Shown here in pieces: positions 35,383 to 44,210 of a stretch of DNA of 64,000 nt; position 1 is the stretch's first letter; each line of letters begins with the position of its first letter. Location: contig NZ_FWFK01000005.1 in assembly GCF_900172265.1 (NCBI RefSeq), positions 310,001 through 374,000 of the forward strand, given 5' to 3'. A program made the position numbers and the translations under genes. The notes beneath the pieces are model-generated. The model saw only the letters and a list, made by a program, of their open reading frames with translations, ran no database searches and had not been told where the DNA came from. Origin of the DNA: Roseivivax jejudonensis (lineage in GTDB: Bacteria; Pseudomonadota; Alphaproteobacteria; Rhodobacterales; Rhodobacteraceae).

Positions 35383-38214
35383 TCACCGTCCCAGGATGAG
35401 CGAGTTCGGATTGCGTTCGATGGTGCGCGCCAACCGTTCCACCGCTTCGGCGGCTTCGGTCACCTGCCGGATCGCGGCGCGCGTGTCACGCGTGAAGGGC
35501 GCGTCGTCCTCGTAGGTGCCGAGTGTCGCGCCCGCCTGCGTGGCCAGCGTGCGCAGTTGCGCCGACAGGGCGGGAAGCGTCTCGCTCGCGTCGCGGATGG
35601 CCTGCGCAGCCCCGCGTGCCGAGGCGAGCGTCGCGTTTGCGTTCTCGACAAGTCCACCCTCGCGCAGTTCGGCCAGCGTCGCGCGCAGATCTTCGAGCGC
35701 GGCGTTCAACTCGCCCGGCAGCGCGCGGGTGCTCTCCTGATCGACCAGCGCGTCGGCTGAGTTCACAAGGTCGTTTATGTCGGCGGTCAGCTGGTCGATC
35801 GGCACTTCGCCGGCGCGCTCGACGATGCCGCGCGCCTCGTCGACGATCGCCGGAAGGCCGTCGGCCGCCGTCTGCACGTCCTCGACTGCCTGGACGAGCT
35901 TGCCCACTGCATCCTGGGTCTCGACTTCGGCGAGGAGGCGGTTGAGCGTCTCGCTGGCGCTTTCGAGCTGCGTCACGAGGCCGCCGACCTGTCCGGGCAG
36001 TCCCTGGACCTCCTGGCTCTCTACGACGCCGCGCGCCGCGGCCAGCGTGCCGCGCAGTTCGGCCGGAACCCCCTGCACGTCTTCGCTGCCGACCAGCGTG
36101 TCGATCTGAGCGAGAAGCGACTGTGCCGCCCGCAGCAGGTCCGACACCTGGGCCGAGATCTGGTCGAACTGCACGTCGTTGGCCCCGGCGATCACCTCCT
36201 CGGTCTGGTCGAGGAGGGCGGGCAAGCGATCCGCCGCCCGTCCGACGGAGGCCACCGCCTCGGTCAGCGTCGCAGCCGTGTTCTGCTCTTCGATGGTGCC
36301 GACCACGCTATCGAGCGTGGAGGCGGTCGATTGCAGCTCGGTCAGAAGCGTGGTGACCTCGGCCGGCAGGCCCTGGACGTCCTCGCTCTCGACCACGCCG
36401 CGCGCGGAGGACAGAAGGCCGCGCAGTTCCGTCGGCACGCCGCGCACATCCTCGCTGGCGATCAGGGTCTCGGTCTCGCCGACGAGGGTCTGCGCCGCGG
36501 CGAGGAGGGTCGAGACTTCCTGCGACAGCTCCTGAAGCGGCACGCCGTTGGCGTTCTCGAGCAGCGCCTCGGCGTCCTCGAGAAGCGTTGGCAGCTCTTC
36601 GGCGGCCGTCCCGAGCGTGGAGATCGCCGCGGTCAGTTCGCCGACCGTGTCCTGCTCCTCGATGCGTTCGACCACGCCGTTGAGCGTGTCCGTGGTCCCC
36701 TGAAGCTGGGCAATCAACGCCGACACCTGTTCCGGGATGCCCTGGACTTCGTCGCTCTCGGTCAGGCCACGCACCGCCGCAAGGATGCCGCGCAGTTCGG
36801 ACGGGCTTTCCTGCAGGTCGTCGCTGCCGATCAGGGCGGTGGTCTGGTTCATCAGGTCGATCGCCGACTGCATCACCTCCTCGATCGGCAGGTCCGCGAC
36901 CCGTTGCAGCGCGCCCTGCGCCGTCGCCGTGACATCGGTGATGTTGGCCGCCGCGGTCGGCAGCTGCGGATAGGGGTCCGCATCCGAATCGAGCGTGCCC
37001 GGCGGCGGGGTGTCGACGTCGGCCAGCTCGATCTTGAGCCCGCCGGTCAGGATGGACGCGTTTGTCAGACGCGCGCGCAGCCCGTTATCGATCCGGTTCT
37101 CCAGGTAGTCGAAGAGCGTTTCCTGATCGGCGCCTTCCTCCAGCCCGAACCGGCCGGGATTGAGCCTCGCGGTCACCAGCAGGCGCACCTCGTCGTCGCC
37201 GAAGCGCTCGGGATCGACGAGACCGGTCAGGCTCGCGACCTCGCCCACGCGGAGACCGCCAAGCTCGATCGCCGCGCCGGCGGACAGGCCCGCGATATTC
37301 TCCTCGAACACCATCGTCACGTCCACGGCCTCGCCGTCGCCTTCCACGAGGAAGTCGTCGCGCGCGGTGTCCTCGTCGGGAAAGAGCTCGTACTCGGCCC
37401 CGCTCTCGATCGGCTGGCCGCCGGATCCGAGCGTCTCGAACGTCACCCCGCCCGAGATCAGCGAGGCGAAGGAGGTGAAGTTCAGCCGGGCACCCGACGC
37501 GCCGAGCGAGAAGGAGAAACCCGAGATGTCCCAGAACCGCGTCTGCGTCGTCACCAGATCGGCGTAGTCGGCGTAGATCACAGCGTCGGCGCGCACCGCC
37601 GCGCCGTTGGCGTCGATTTCGGCCGCGTCGACCATGCCGACCTCGACGCCCTTGTAGATGATCGGGGTCTTGGACGTCGGCAGGCTTTCGGGCGAGGTGA
37701 TGACAAACTCCGTGCCCTCGTCACCCGAGCCGATGAGCGGCGCGCTCGCGAGCCCGTCGAAGTCGCTCCGGAACGCGCCGGGCGTGTTGTCCCACGCGCC
37801 CTGCACGTAGACGCCCGAGAGGACGGTATCGAGACCGGAGACGCCGCGTGCGCTGACTTCGGGGCGCACCACCCAGAATCGCGCGTCCTCGTCGATATAC
37901 TCGGCCATCTCCTGTTCGACCCGGATCGACACCACGACCTGTTCGAGATTGTCGTCGAAGCCGACCTCCTCGACGAGGCCGACGCCGATGTCGCGGTACC
38001 GCAACTCGGTCTCGTCCGCGGTGATGCCGGCCGCGTTCTCGAACGCGACCTCGATGAGCGGTCCCTGCCCCGCGTAGTTGTTGTAGGCGGCGGCGAGCGC
38101 GATCACGAGCGCGGCGATCGGGATCAGCCAGATGATCGAGACCTTGCTCCAGAGGCTGCGCTTCTCGGGCTCGAGAGGGACCTCGCCCAGCTCGCGGGTG
38201 TCGTCGTCGGTCAC
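35383..38214 (-). CDS. pqiB: PqiB-like MCE protein with an unusually long repeated tail
   Basis: Inner-membrane-anchored MCE-domain protein forming a periplasmic tube for lipid transport. A membrane helix (about residues 26-43) is followed by three MCE domains (roughly 50-145, 165-265, 295-400), as in E. coli PqiB. Then instead of a ~140-residue coiled coil there are about 540 residues of alpha-helical sequence containing tandem ~123-residue repeats (see the repeat entry). Total is 943 residues against about 545 in E. coli. GTG start at 38214, two bases after the pqiA stop, so co-translated. The longer needle implies a wider span or a different assembly. Confidence 0.92.
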   Translation of the reverse strand: MTDDDTRELGEVPLEPEKRSLWSKVSIIWLIPIAALVIALAAAYNNYAGQGPLIEVAFENAAGITADETELRYRDIGVGLVEEVGFDDNLEQVVVSIRVEQEMAEYIDEDARFWVVRPEVSARGVSGLDTVLSGVYVQGAWDNTPGAFRSDFDGLASAPLIGSGDEGTEFVITSPESLPTSKTPIIYKGVEVGMVDAAEIDANGAAVRADAVIYADYADLVTTQTRFWDISGFSFSLGASGARLNFTSFASLISGGVTFETLGSGGQPIESGAEYELFPDEDTARDDFLVEGDGEAVDVTMVFEENIAGLSAGAAIELGGLRVGEVASLTGLVDPERFGDDEVRLLVTARLNPGRFGLEEGADQETLFDYLENRIDNGLRARLTNASILTGGLKIELADVDTPPPGTLDSDADPYPQLPTAAANITDVTATAQGALQRVADLPIEEVMQSAIDLMNQTTALIGSDDLQESPSELRGILAAVRGLTESDEVQGIPEQVSALIAQLQGTTDTLNGVVERIEEQDTVGELTAAISTLGTAAEELPTLLEDAEALLENANGVPLQELSQEVSTLLAAAQTLVGETETLIASEDVRGVPTELRGLLSSARGVVESEDVQGLPAEVTTLLTELQSTASTLDSVVGTIEEQNTAATLTEAVASVGRAADRLPALLDQTEEVIAGANDVQFDQISAQVSDLLRAAQSLLAQIDTLVGSEDVQGVPAELRGTLAAARGVVESQEVQGLPGQVGGLVTQLESASETLNRLLAEVETQDAVGKLVQAVEDVQTAADGLPAIVDEARGIVERAGEVPIDQLTADINDLVNSADALVDQESTRALPGELNAALEDLRATLAELREGGLVENANATLASARGAAQAIRDASETLPALSAQLRTLATQAGATLGTYEDDAPFTRDTRAAIRQVTEAAEAVERLARTIERNPNSLILGR
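35653..36759 (-). repeat. Tandem ~369-bp repeats inside pqiB encoding 123-residue units
   Basis: Residues 486-608 and 609-731 are aligned units of exactly 123 residues; a third diverged unit runs from 732. Each begins with E-S-x-(E/D)-V-Q-G-(I/L)-P and carries a second SEDV(R/Q)GVP block about 101 residues later. Part of a fourth unit precedes 486 (SDDLQESPSELRG). Units keep the heptad-like leucine spacing of a coiled coil. Confidence 0.85.
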
Positions 38215-38216
38215 TG

Positions 38217-38873
38217 TCAGTCGTCCTTTTTATGTCGTGCGGCGATCCGGCGGGCGCGGGCCTTGTCCCAGATCAAGCGCGAGTCGAAGCTCTGCGCCGA
38301 AAGCATCGTGAAGATCACCGAGAGCGCGAAGGTCAGCGCGGCCGGTCCCGGATGGATCGACGCGACCGAGCTGAGCTGTACCAATGCGGAGAGGATCGCC
38401 ACCACGAAGACGTCGATCATCGACCAGCGACCGATGAACTCGACGATCTCGTAAAGGTGCTGCCGCTTTTCGGGCGGCACACCCGAGCCGCGGCGCGCAG
38501 TGACGGCAAGGAACGCGATGGCGATGAACTTGCCGACCGGGATGAGTACGCTGGCGATGAGGATGATCGCGGCGATCCCGTAGGAGCCGTGGTTCGCGAT
38601 TTCGACCGCGCCGCCGACGATGGTGCTCGCCGACTCGTGGGTCAGGGTGTCGGTCACCAGCATCGGGTAGATGTTCGCCGGAATGTAGCAGGTCATGCCA
38701 GCGATCCACCACGCCCAGACCCGCTGGATGCTGCCCGCGTCGCGCGACATCAGCCGCGAACCGCAGCGCTCGCAGCGGTCATGGTCGGGCGTCCAGACGC
38801 GCGCGCAGTTGCGGCAGGCAACGAGGCCGGCCTCGCGCGCGGTCAGTCGCGGGGCGTTTCGAGCGATTTCCAT
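38217..38873 (-). CDS. pqiA: PqiA-domain membrane protein, second half
   Basis: A 218-residue inner-membrane protein equal to the second PqiA domain. The N-terminus carries a zinc-ribbon-like CRNCARVW / CERCGSRL pair, then four hydrophobic segments around WWIAGMTCYIPANIYPML, SYGIAAIILIASVLIPV and FIGRWSMIDVFVVAILSALVQL. The ATG at 38873 overlaps the end of the first-half gene by 31 bases. In E. coli both domains are in one PqiA polypeptide. Likely partners PqiB in membrane lipid transport. Confidence 0.88.
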   Translation of the reverse strand: MEIARNAPRLTAREAGLVACRNCARVWTPDHDRCERCGSRLMSRDAGSIQRVWAWWIAGMTCYIPANIYPMLVTDTLTHESASTIVGGAVEIANHGSYGIAAIILIASVLIPVGKFIAIAFLAVTARRGSGVPPEKRQHLYEIVEFIGRWSMIDVFVVAILSALVQLSSVASIHPGPAALTFALSVIFTMLSAQSFDSRLIWDKARARRIAARHKKDD

Positions 38874-39493
38874 ACGGACCAGGTGCAGAGGTAGTTGTCG
38901 TTGAACAGGACGATCACGACGAGGGCCGAGAACATCCAGAAGGCGGGGCCGAAGCCGATCTGCGCGAGATCGGCGACCTTGACCAGCGCCACGGCGCAGC
39001 CGATCGCAAAGATCTCGGCCATCGCCCAGGGCTTGAGGTCCTGGCTCCAGCGGAAGAAGCGCCGGGCCTGCGGCCATGGCGGGCGGTCGAACACCACCGG
39101 GGTCAGCACGTAGAGGATCAGGATCATCCGGATCAGCGGCACGATCACGATCATGAAAAGTGTTGCGAGGCCGAGAATGGCCATCGGCCCGGACGAGAAC
39201 GCTGTCGCCGTGTCGATGATCGACGCGCGGTTGCCGAGGCCGAGCCGGTGGATCTCGAGGAACGGAAAGAACACCGCCGAGATCACGAGGATCAGAACCG
39301 CGACGGTCAGGGCGATGATCCGCAGGCCTGCACGTCGTTTTGGCGCGATCAGCACCGTGTGACACCGGTCGCATACGGCGCGGCCGCCCGTCTCCGGCAT
39401 GCGCGCGACATAGAGCGCATCGCACGACGGACAGGCGATCAGGTCTTCGAGCGGGCGACCGAGCGCGGTCGCGCCGGCTGTCACTTCCGTCAT
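38843..39493 (-). CDS. pqiA: PqiA-domain membrane protein, first half
   Basis: A 216-residue inner-membrane protein equal to the first PqiA domain: zinc-ribbon-like CPSCDALY / CDRCHTVL, then hydrophobic segments including ISAVFFPFLEI and FNDNYLCTWSVWK. ATG at 39493. It heads the pqiA-pqiA-pqiB-pqiC operon. Both halves keep the CxxC pairs, so neither looks decayed; this is a true split of the two-domain gene. The gap to 39730 is about 237 bp with no recognisable gene. Confidence 0.88.
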   Translation of the reverse strand: MTEVTAGATALGRPLEDLIACPSCDALYVARMPETGGRAVCDRCHTVLIAPKRRAGLRIIALTVAVLILVISAVFFPFLEIHRLGLGNRASIIDTATAFSSGPMAILGLATLFMIVIVPLIRMILILYVLTPVVFDRPPWPQARRFFRWSQDLKPWAMAEIFAIGCAVALVKVADLAQIGFGPAFWMFSALVVIVLFNDNYLCTWSVWKSLETPRD

Positions 39494-39730
39494 CGGCAGC
39501 GTTCCTCCAGCATCACGCGAGTTTTGGTAGTCTTGGCGCGAATGTCCACCCGACAGGCCAGATCGCAAGCGCCTCGAGGCATGCGAACCTGTCGTGAAAG
39601 CACTGCTACCGACCATGCACGCATCCAGCGCCCGCGCGGTTTCGCCGCGGGCGCGCGTGCCTGTATCGCGCGCGACAAGGCGGGCGCTGTATCGCGTGGG
39701 ACATGGCGGGCGCGGCGCCCCCTGCCGCTG
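39494..39730. other. Intergenic region without a recognisable gene
   Basis: A 237-bp stretch between the Gfo/Idh gene's 3' end and pqiA's 5' end, both on the reverse strand. I see no coding region, hairpin terminator or clear promoter; it is the likely site of the pqi promoter. Confidence 0.5.
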
Positions 39731-40813
39731 TCAGAGCGTGACAACTTGCCCTGTTTCGGCCGCACGCTGTGCGGCAAGGCCCATCGCGACGGCCTTCGCG
39801 CCGTCGGCCAGCGTCACCTCGACGTCGCCCGCGCCCTGCAGCACGCGCAGGAACCGCTGATGCTGGTAGAAGGTGGAGCCGTTGTGATCGCCCGCCTCCA
39901 GCAGATCCGGGTCCACCGGCACGTCGAGCGCCTGTTCGCCCTTGGGGTTGCGCGGGCTCAGGATGACCTGCGGCACCGGTGCGGGACCGAGCGCCTCGGG
40001 CCAGAACCGCGTGGGGCCAGGCACCAACGCCTCGATCTTGCCGGCCGGGCCCATCGCGCTCAGGTGCTCCTGGTAGCGGGCGCCCTCGGCGAACATGCAC
40101 AGTTCCAGCATCGCGCGCTGGCCGCCGTCGAAATCCACGATGACGAAGGCATTGTCCCAGATGTCGGGCTGGCGCCCGTCGTACTCCTCGGCGCGGTGGT
40201 TCACGTCGGCGCCGCCAGAAGCCGACACGCGCACCGGCTCGGCGCGCAGGATCAGGCGCATCAGATCGAAGAAGTGGCAGCATTTCTCGACGAGCGTGCC
40301 GCCTGACGTGGCGTTGAACCGGTTCCAGGCGCCGACCTTGTCGAGAAACGGAAAGCGGTGTTCGCGCAAGCTCAGCATGCGGATGCCGCCGGTGGCGGCG
40401 TCCGCGCGGTCGACCATCATCGCGATCGGTGGCATGTAGCGGTATTCCATCGCCACCCAGACCGGCGCCGGGTAGTTGCGAGCCAGGCGTGCGACCCTCT
40501 CGGCCTGCTCCGATGTGGTGAACAGTGGCTTTTCCACCATCATCGGAAGCGGCCGACGCGCCGCGATCGCCTCCATCTGATCGACATGCACGTGGTTGGG
40601 GGATGCGATCAGCAGGCAATCGAGCGCCGACTGGTCCAGAACCGCTTCGACGGAGTCGACGAATATGGCCTCCGGGGCGAGGGCGCGGGCGGCCTCGGCC
40701 ATCACCGGGTCGGGTTCGTAGATCGCGGCGACGCGCGCGTCGCCAAGAAGGCGGATGTTGCGGATGTGCTCCTGGCCCATCATGCCCGCGCCGATGATGC
40801 CGTAGTTGATCAT
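39731..40813 (-). CDS. Gfo/Idh/MocA-family oxidoreductase, candidate NAD-dependent sulfoquinovosidase
   Basis: A 360-residue NAD(P)-binding protein. The N-terminal Rossmann motif is YGIIGAGMMGQEH, followed by the family signature EKP (MVEKPLF), and the C-terminal domain has GGTLVEKCCHFFDLM. It is divergent from a desulfonating monooxygenase operon. NAD-dependent sulfoquinovosidases (family GH188) belong to this superfamily and sit beside sulfosugar desulfonation genes, so that role is my preferred reading; a simple sugar dehydrogenase is the main alternative. The ATG at 40813 fits the Rossmann start. Confidence 0.8.
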   Translation of the reverse strand: MINYGIIGAGMMGQEHIRNIRLLGDARVAAIYEPDPVMAEAARALAPEAIFVDSVEAVLDQSALDCLLIASPNHVHVDQMEAIAARRPLPMMVEKPLFTTSEQAERVARLARNYPAPVWVAMEYRYMPPIAMMVDRADAATGGIRMLSLREHRFPFLDKVGAWNRFNATSGGTLVEKCCHFFDLMRLILRAEPVRVSASGGADVNHRAEEYDGRQPDIWDNAFVIVDFDGGQRAMLELCMFAEGARYQEHLSAMGPAGKIEALVPGPTRFWPEALGPAPVPQVILSPRNPKGEQALDVPVDPDLLEAGDHNGSTFYQHQRFLRVLQGAGDVEVTLADGAKAVAMGLAAQRAAETGQVVTL

Positions 40814-40878
40814 TCCTGCCTCGTTCGTCCCGACCGCCGTTCGTCGTGTCGTGCCGCGCCGGACACGACTCGTAAAAA

Positions 40879-40904
40879 TTGATACAGTATTGATGCACAT
40901 CAAT
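40879..40904. promoter_or_regulatory. Perfect palindrome, FNR-type or GntR-type operator in the divergent promoter
   Basis: ATTGATG-CA-CATCAAT at 40889-40904 is a perfect inverted repeat and contains TTGAT-N4-ATCAA, the FNR/CRP-family spacing. An additional TTGAT at 40879 lies 11 bases upstream. The site sits 59 bp before the monooxygenase start and 76 bp before the Gfo/Idh start, so one regulator could control both directions. No regulator gene is adjacent. Confidence 0.65.
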
Positions 40905-40962
40905 GCGGATGCTACGCAAGGGTCAAAGCGCAGCACCGAAGAGAGTCGCCAGAGGAGTCGCC

Positions 40963-42120
40963 ATGACCATCGTTCCCGTCACCTCCGCCGATCTCGATGC
41001 CAGTGAAGTGTCGTGGTTCGCGGCGCTGTGTTCGGACGATTACCAGTTCCTCGGCGTGCCCGAGGGGCGGCTGCGGTCGAGCTGGGCGCATTGCTCGGAC
41101 ATCCTGCGCGAGGCCGAGAAACAGGGCTTTCGGAACATCCTGTGCCCGTCGTCTTACCAGGTGGGGCAGGATGTCCTGTCCTTCGTCGCCGCCGGCTCGC
41201 AGGTCACGTCCGACATCAACATGCTGGCCGCGATCCGCTGCGGGGAAATGCAGCCGATCATGCTGGCCCGCACCATCGCGACCATCGATCACATGATGAA
41301 GGGCCGGCTCACGCTCAACGTCATTTCTTCGGACTTCCCCGGCGAAAAGGCCGACAGCGCCTTCCGCTATCAGCGCTCCCGCGAGGTGGTGGAAATCCTC
41401 AAGCAGGCCTGGACCCGCGACAGGATCGACTACGAGGGCGAGGTCTACAGCTTCAGCGATCTCTGGACCGATCCCGCGAAGCCCTACCAGCAGAACGGCG
41501 GACCTCTGCTCTACTTCGGCGGCTATTCTCCCCACGCGCTCGAACTCTGCGGCCAGCATTGCGATGTCTACCTGATGTGGCCCGAGCCGGAAGAGCAGCT
41601 GGCCCAGCGGATGCGCGACGTGAACGCCGTGGCCGAGCGCTACGGGCGCACGCTCGACTACGGGCTGCGCGTTCACATGATCGTGCGCGACACCGAGGCC
41701 GAGGCCCGGGAGTATGCCGACTACCTCGTGTCGAAGCTCGACGACGAACTCGGCCAGCTGATCCGGGAGCGGGCGCACGATCATGGATCGCTCGGGGTGA
41801 GCCACCAGGCGCGGGCGCGCGAACTCGCCGATACGTACGGCTACGTGGAGCCGGGGCTCTGGACGGGGATCGGGCGGGCCCGCTCGGGCTGCGGTGCGGC
41901 GCTCGTCGGCTCGGTCGACCAGGTCATGACCAAGATCGAGCGCTACCGCGAGATGGGTCTCCGCGCCTTCATATTCTCGGGGTATCCGCATCTCGACGAA
42001 TGCCGGCACTTCGGTCAGAAGGTTCTGCCGGAGCTGAAGACATGCTCGCTGCCGCACGCCTACGGACGCGTGCCGAACGAGACCCCCGCGACGCCGCTGG
42101 GAGAAGGAGAGCGCAAATGA
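40963..42120 (+). CDS. SsuD/SmoC-like FMNH2-dependent sulfonate monooxygenase
   Basis: A 385-residue luciferase-like (LLM) monooxygenase that would use reduced flavin and O2 to split a C-S bond, releasing sulfite. Recognisable blocks: WFAALCSDDYQFLGVP, LNVISSDFPGE, YFGGYSPHA and a C-terminal WTGIGRARSGCG. From memory, the first and last resemble SmoC of the Agrobacterium sulfoquinovose pathway more than SsuD; I could not align them. The ATG at 40963 has AGGAG seven bases upstream. It heads an operon with an AKR, a flavin reductase and a TRAP transporter, all co-oriented with ATGA-type or short gaps. Confidence 0.85.
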   Translation: MTIVPVTSADLDASEVSWFAALCSDDYQFLGVPEGRLRSSWAHCSDILREAEKQGFRNILCPSSYQVGQDVLSFVAAGSQVTSDINMLAAIRCGEMQPIMLARTIATIDHMMKGRLTLNVISSDFPGEKADSAFRYQRSREVVEILKQAWTRDRIDYEGEVYSFSDLWTDPAKPYQQNGGPLLYFGGYSPHALELCGQHCDVYLMWPEPEEQLAQRMRDVNAVAERYGRTLDYGLRVHMIVRDTEAEAREYADYLVSKLDDELGQLIRERAHDHGSLGVSHQARARELADTYGYVEPGLWTGIGRARSGCGAALVGSVDQVMTKIERYREMGLRAFIFSGYPHLDECRHFGQKVLPELKTCSLPHAYGRVPNETPATPLGEGERK

Positions 42121-43013
42121 CCGTGAGCCGCATTTCCGTCGCCGATGACCTCGAGCTCAGCCGCATCGTCTATGGCATGTGGCGGCTTTCGGACGACACC
42201 GACACGAGCCCCGAGCACGTCCGTGCGAAGATCGAGGCCTGCCTCGATCAGGGCATCACCACCATGGATCAGGCCGACATCTACGGCGGCTACGAGGCCG
42301 AGGAGGTGATGGGACGCGCGATGGCCGGCACCGACCTGCGCGACCGGATCGAGATCGTCACGAAATGCGACATCGTCGCGCCGGCCGGGCGCTATGCCGA
42401 CCGGCGGGTGAAGCACTACGACACTTCGGCCGCACATATCGAGGCCTCCGTCGACCACTCGCTGCGGCTCATGGGAACCGACCGGATCGACCTCCTGCTG
42501 ATCCACCGGCCCGACCCGCTCATGGATCACCACGAAACGGGCGCCGCGCTCGACGCCGCCGTGGCGGCGGGCAAGGTGCGCCATGTGGGCGTGTCGAACT
42601 TCAAGCCGCACGACTGGACGCTGCTCCAGTCGGCGATGAACGCGCCGCTCGTGACCAACCAGATCGAGCTGTCGTTGCTCGCGCACGAGGGCTTCACCAA
42701 CGGTGATGTGGCGTTTCTGCAGGAACGCGGCCTGCCGCCCATGGCGTGGTCGCCGCTCGGCGGTGGCTCGCTTTTTGCCGAAAGCTCGGCGCGCCTTCGG
42801 GCGCGGCTGGACGAGATCGCGTCGGCGCACGACGTCGACACGGCCGCCGTCGCGGTAGCCTGGCTTCTGGCGCATCCGGCGCGGATCCTTCCGGTGATGG
42901 GCACCAACACGATCGAGCGCATCCGGCAGCTCGGCGACGCCGAAAAGGTGACACTCGACCGTGAGACATGGTTCGAGCTTTATACCCTTGCGCTCGGCCA
43001 CGAGGTGCCGTGA
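42117..43013 (+). CDS. Aldo/keto reductase (SmoB-like candidate)
   Basis: A 298-residue NAD(P)H-dependent aldo/keto reductase. Catalytic tetrad positions are visible: Asp and Tyr in MDQADIYGGYE, Lys in VTKCDI, and His in LLLIHRPDPL; cofactor contacts lie in the C-terminal MGTNTIERIRQL. The ATG overlaps the monooxygenase stop (ATGA). In the sulfo-SMO pathway an AKR (SmoB) reduces 6-oxo-glucose to glucose after desulfonation, which matches the place of this gene. Other aldehydes are possible. Confidence 0.87.
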   Translation: MTVSRISVADDLELSRIVYGMWRLSDDTDTSPEHVRAKIEACLDQGITTMDQADIYGGYEAEEVMGRAMAGTDLRDRIEIVTKCDIVAPAGRYADRRVKHYDTSAAHIEASVDHSLRLMGTDRIDLLLIHRPDPLMDHHETGAALDAAVAAGKVRHVGVSNFKPHDWTLLQSAMNAPLVTNQIELSLLAHEGFTNGDVAFLQERGLPPMAWSPLGGGSLFAESSARLRARLDEIASAHDVDTAAVAVAWLLAHPARILPVMGTNTIERIRQLGDAEKVTLDRETWFELYTLALGHEVP

Positions 43014-43014
43014 C

Positions 43015-43533
43015 ATGGATGGGGCCATGGACACCGATCATCAGACCTTCACGCCCGGCCCCGAGACGCAAAGGGCTTTTCGCGATGCGCTCGGGCGGTT
43101 CGCGACGGGCGTGACGATCGTGACCACCCAGACCCAGGACGGGCCCATTGCGATCACCGCCAACAGCTTCGCGTCGCTGTCGCTCGATCCGCCGCTGGTG
43201 CTGTGGTCGCCGGCCAAGGCGTCGGCCCGGTTCAGGCCCTTCGCGGAGGCGAAGCATTTCGCGATCCACGTGCTTGCCGCCGATCAGGCGGCGCTCTGTT
43301 CCGAGGTCGCCAAGGACGCCCGCCGCTTCCGGCCCGGTGACCTGACCGAGAACGAACGCGGCGTGCCGCTGATCGAGTCGGCGCTCGCGCATTTCGAGTG
43401 CGCGCGCGACGCGGTGCACGACGGCGGCGACCACGTGATCGTGGTGGGCCGGGTAGAGCGTGTGCGCATGCGCGAGGGCGAGCCGCTGTTGTTCCTCCAG
43501 GGACAGTTCGGCGGCTTCCGGGCGCTGGGCTGA
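43015..43533 (+). CDS. Flavin reductase (SmoA-like candidate)
   Basis: A 172-residue flavin reductase-like domain protein that supplies FMNH2 to the monooxygenase. Family blocks: ALGRFATGVTIVTT, the flavin-binding TANSFASLSLDPPLVLW, and FAIHVLAADQ, with GDHVIVVGRVE near the C-terminus. The ATG at 43015 lies one base past the AKR stop; the ATG at 43027 is also possible. Two-component monooxygenases of the SsuD/SmoC kind need such a partner, so its place here supports that reading. Confidence 0.88.
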   Translation: MDGAMDTDHQTFTPGPETQRAFRDALGRFATGVTIVTTQTQDGPIAITANSFASLSLDPPLVLWSPAKASARFRPFAEAKHFAIHVLAADQAALCSEVAKDARRFRPGDLTENERGVPLIESALAHFECARDAVHDGGDHVIVVGRVERVRMREGEPLLFLQGQFGGFRALG

Positions 43534-43622
43534 AACGGACGACCCGCGGACAACGCGGGCGAGGACGCCGGACACGGCGGAGGAGCGGCGCCCCGGGCGC
43601 GGGCGCTGGATGGGAGGAAACG

Positions 43623-44210
43623 ATGGGACTCGTGCGCGGACTGCTCGTGCCGCTCGAGCTCTGGAACCGCTGGGCGCTGGCGCTCGGGCGCGGGCTGGCG
43701 CTCGTGGCGCTGGCGATCATGGTCATCGTGATCCTGGCGCAGGTGTTCTTCCGCTACGTGCTGAACAACGCGTTGCCGTGGCCGGACGAGGCGGCGCGCT
43801 TCCTGATGCTGTGGATGACCGGTCTCGCCGCGCCGACGGCCTTCCGCCGCGGCGGGTTCGTCGCCATCGACACCGTGCAGCGCCTGATGCCGCGCCGCGT
43901 GGCGGACGTCCTCGTTCTCGTGCTCCTGGCGCTGTCTCTCTGCGTCCTGGCGGTCGGGATCCAGCTCGGCTGGAATCACGTCAATTCCGGCTGGCTCTTC
44001 AACTCGTCCTCGCTGCGCGTGCCGCTCGACCTCGTGGGCGGCGAGACCGTGCGCGTGAAGCTCGCCTGGATGTACATGTCGGTCTGGATCGGCATGGTGC
44101 TCCTGACGGTGGTCGCCGTGGAGCTGATCCTGCGCCAGATCGTTCGGATCGGCGGCGAGGCCGACACGCTCTCGCCCCTCGCGCCGGGCGACCTTCCGGA
44201 GGCCGAATAG
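43623..44210 (+). CDS. TRAP transporter small membrane subunit (DctQ)
   Basis: A 195-residue protein with four hydrophobic segments (about 20-40, 52-70, 95-115, 140-165) and the DctQ pattern QVFFRYVLNNALPWPDEAARFLMLWM. It forms the membrane part with DctM. The ATG at 43623 follows GGGAGGAAACG. Its stop is directly followed by the dctM start, so the subunits are translated together. Confidence 0.9.
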   Translation: MGLVRGLLVPLELWNRWALALGRGLALVALAIMVIVILAQVFFRYVLNNALPWPDEAARFLMLWMTGLAAPTAFRRGGFVAIDTVQRLMPRRVADVLVLVLLALSLCVLAVGIQLGWNHVNSGWLFNSSSLRVPLDLVGGETVRVKLAWMYMSVWIGMVLLTVVAVELILRQIVRIGGEADTLSPLAPGDLPEAE

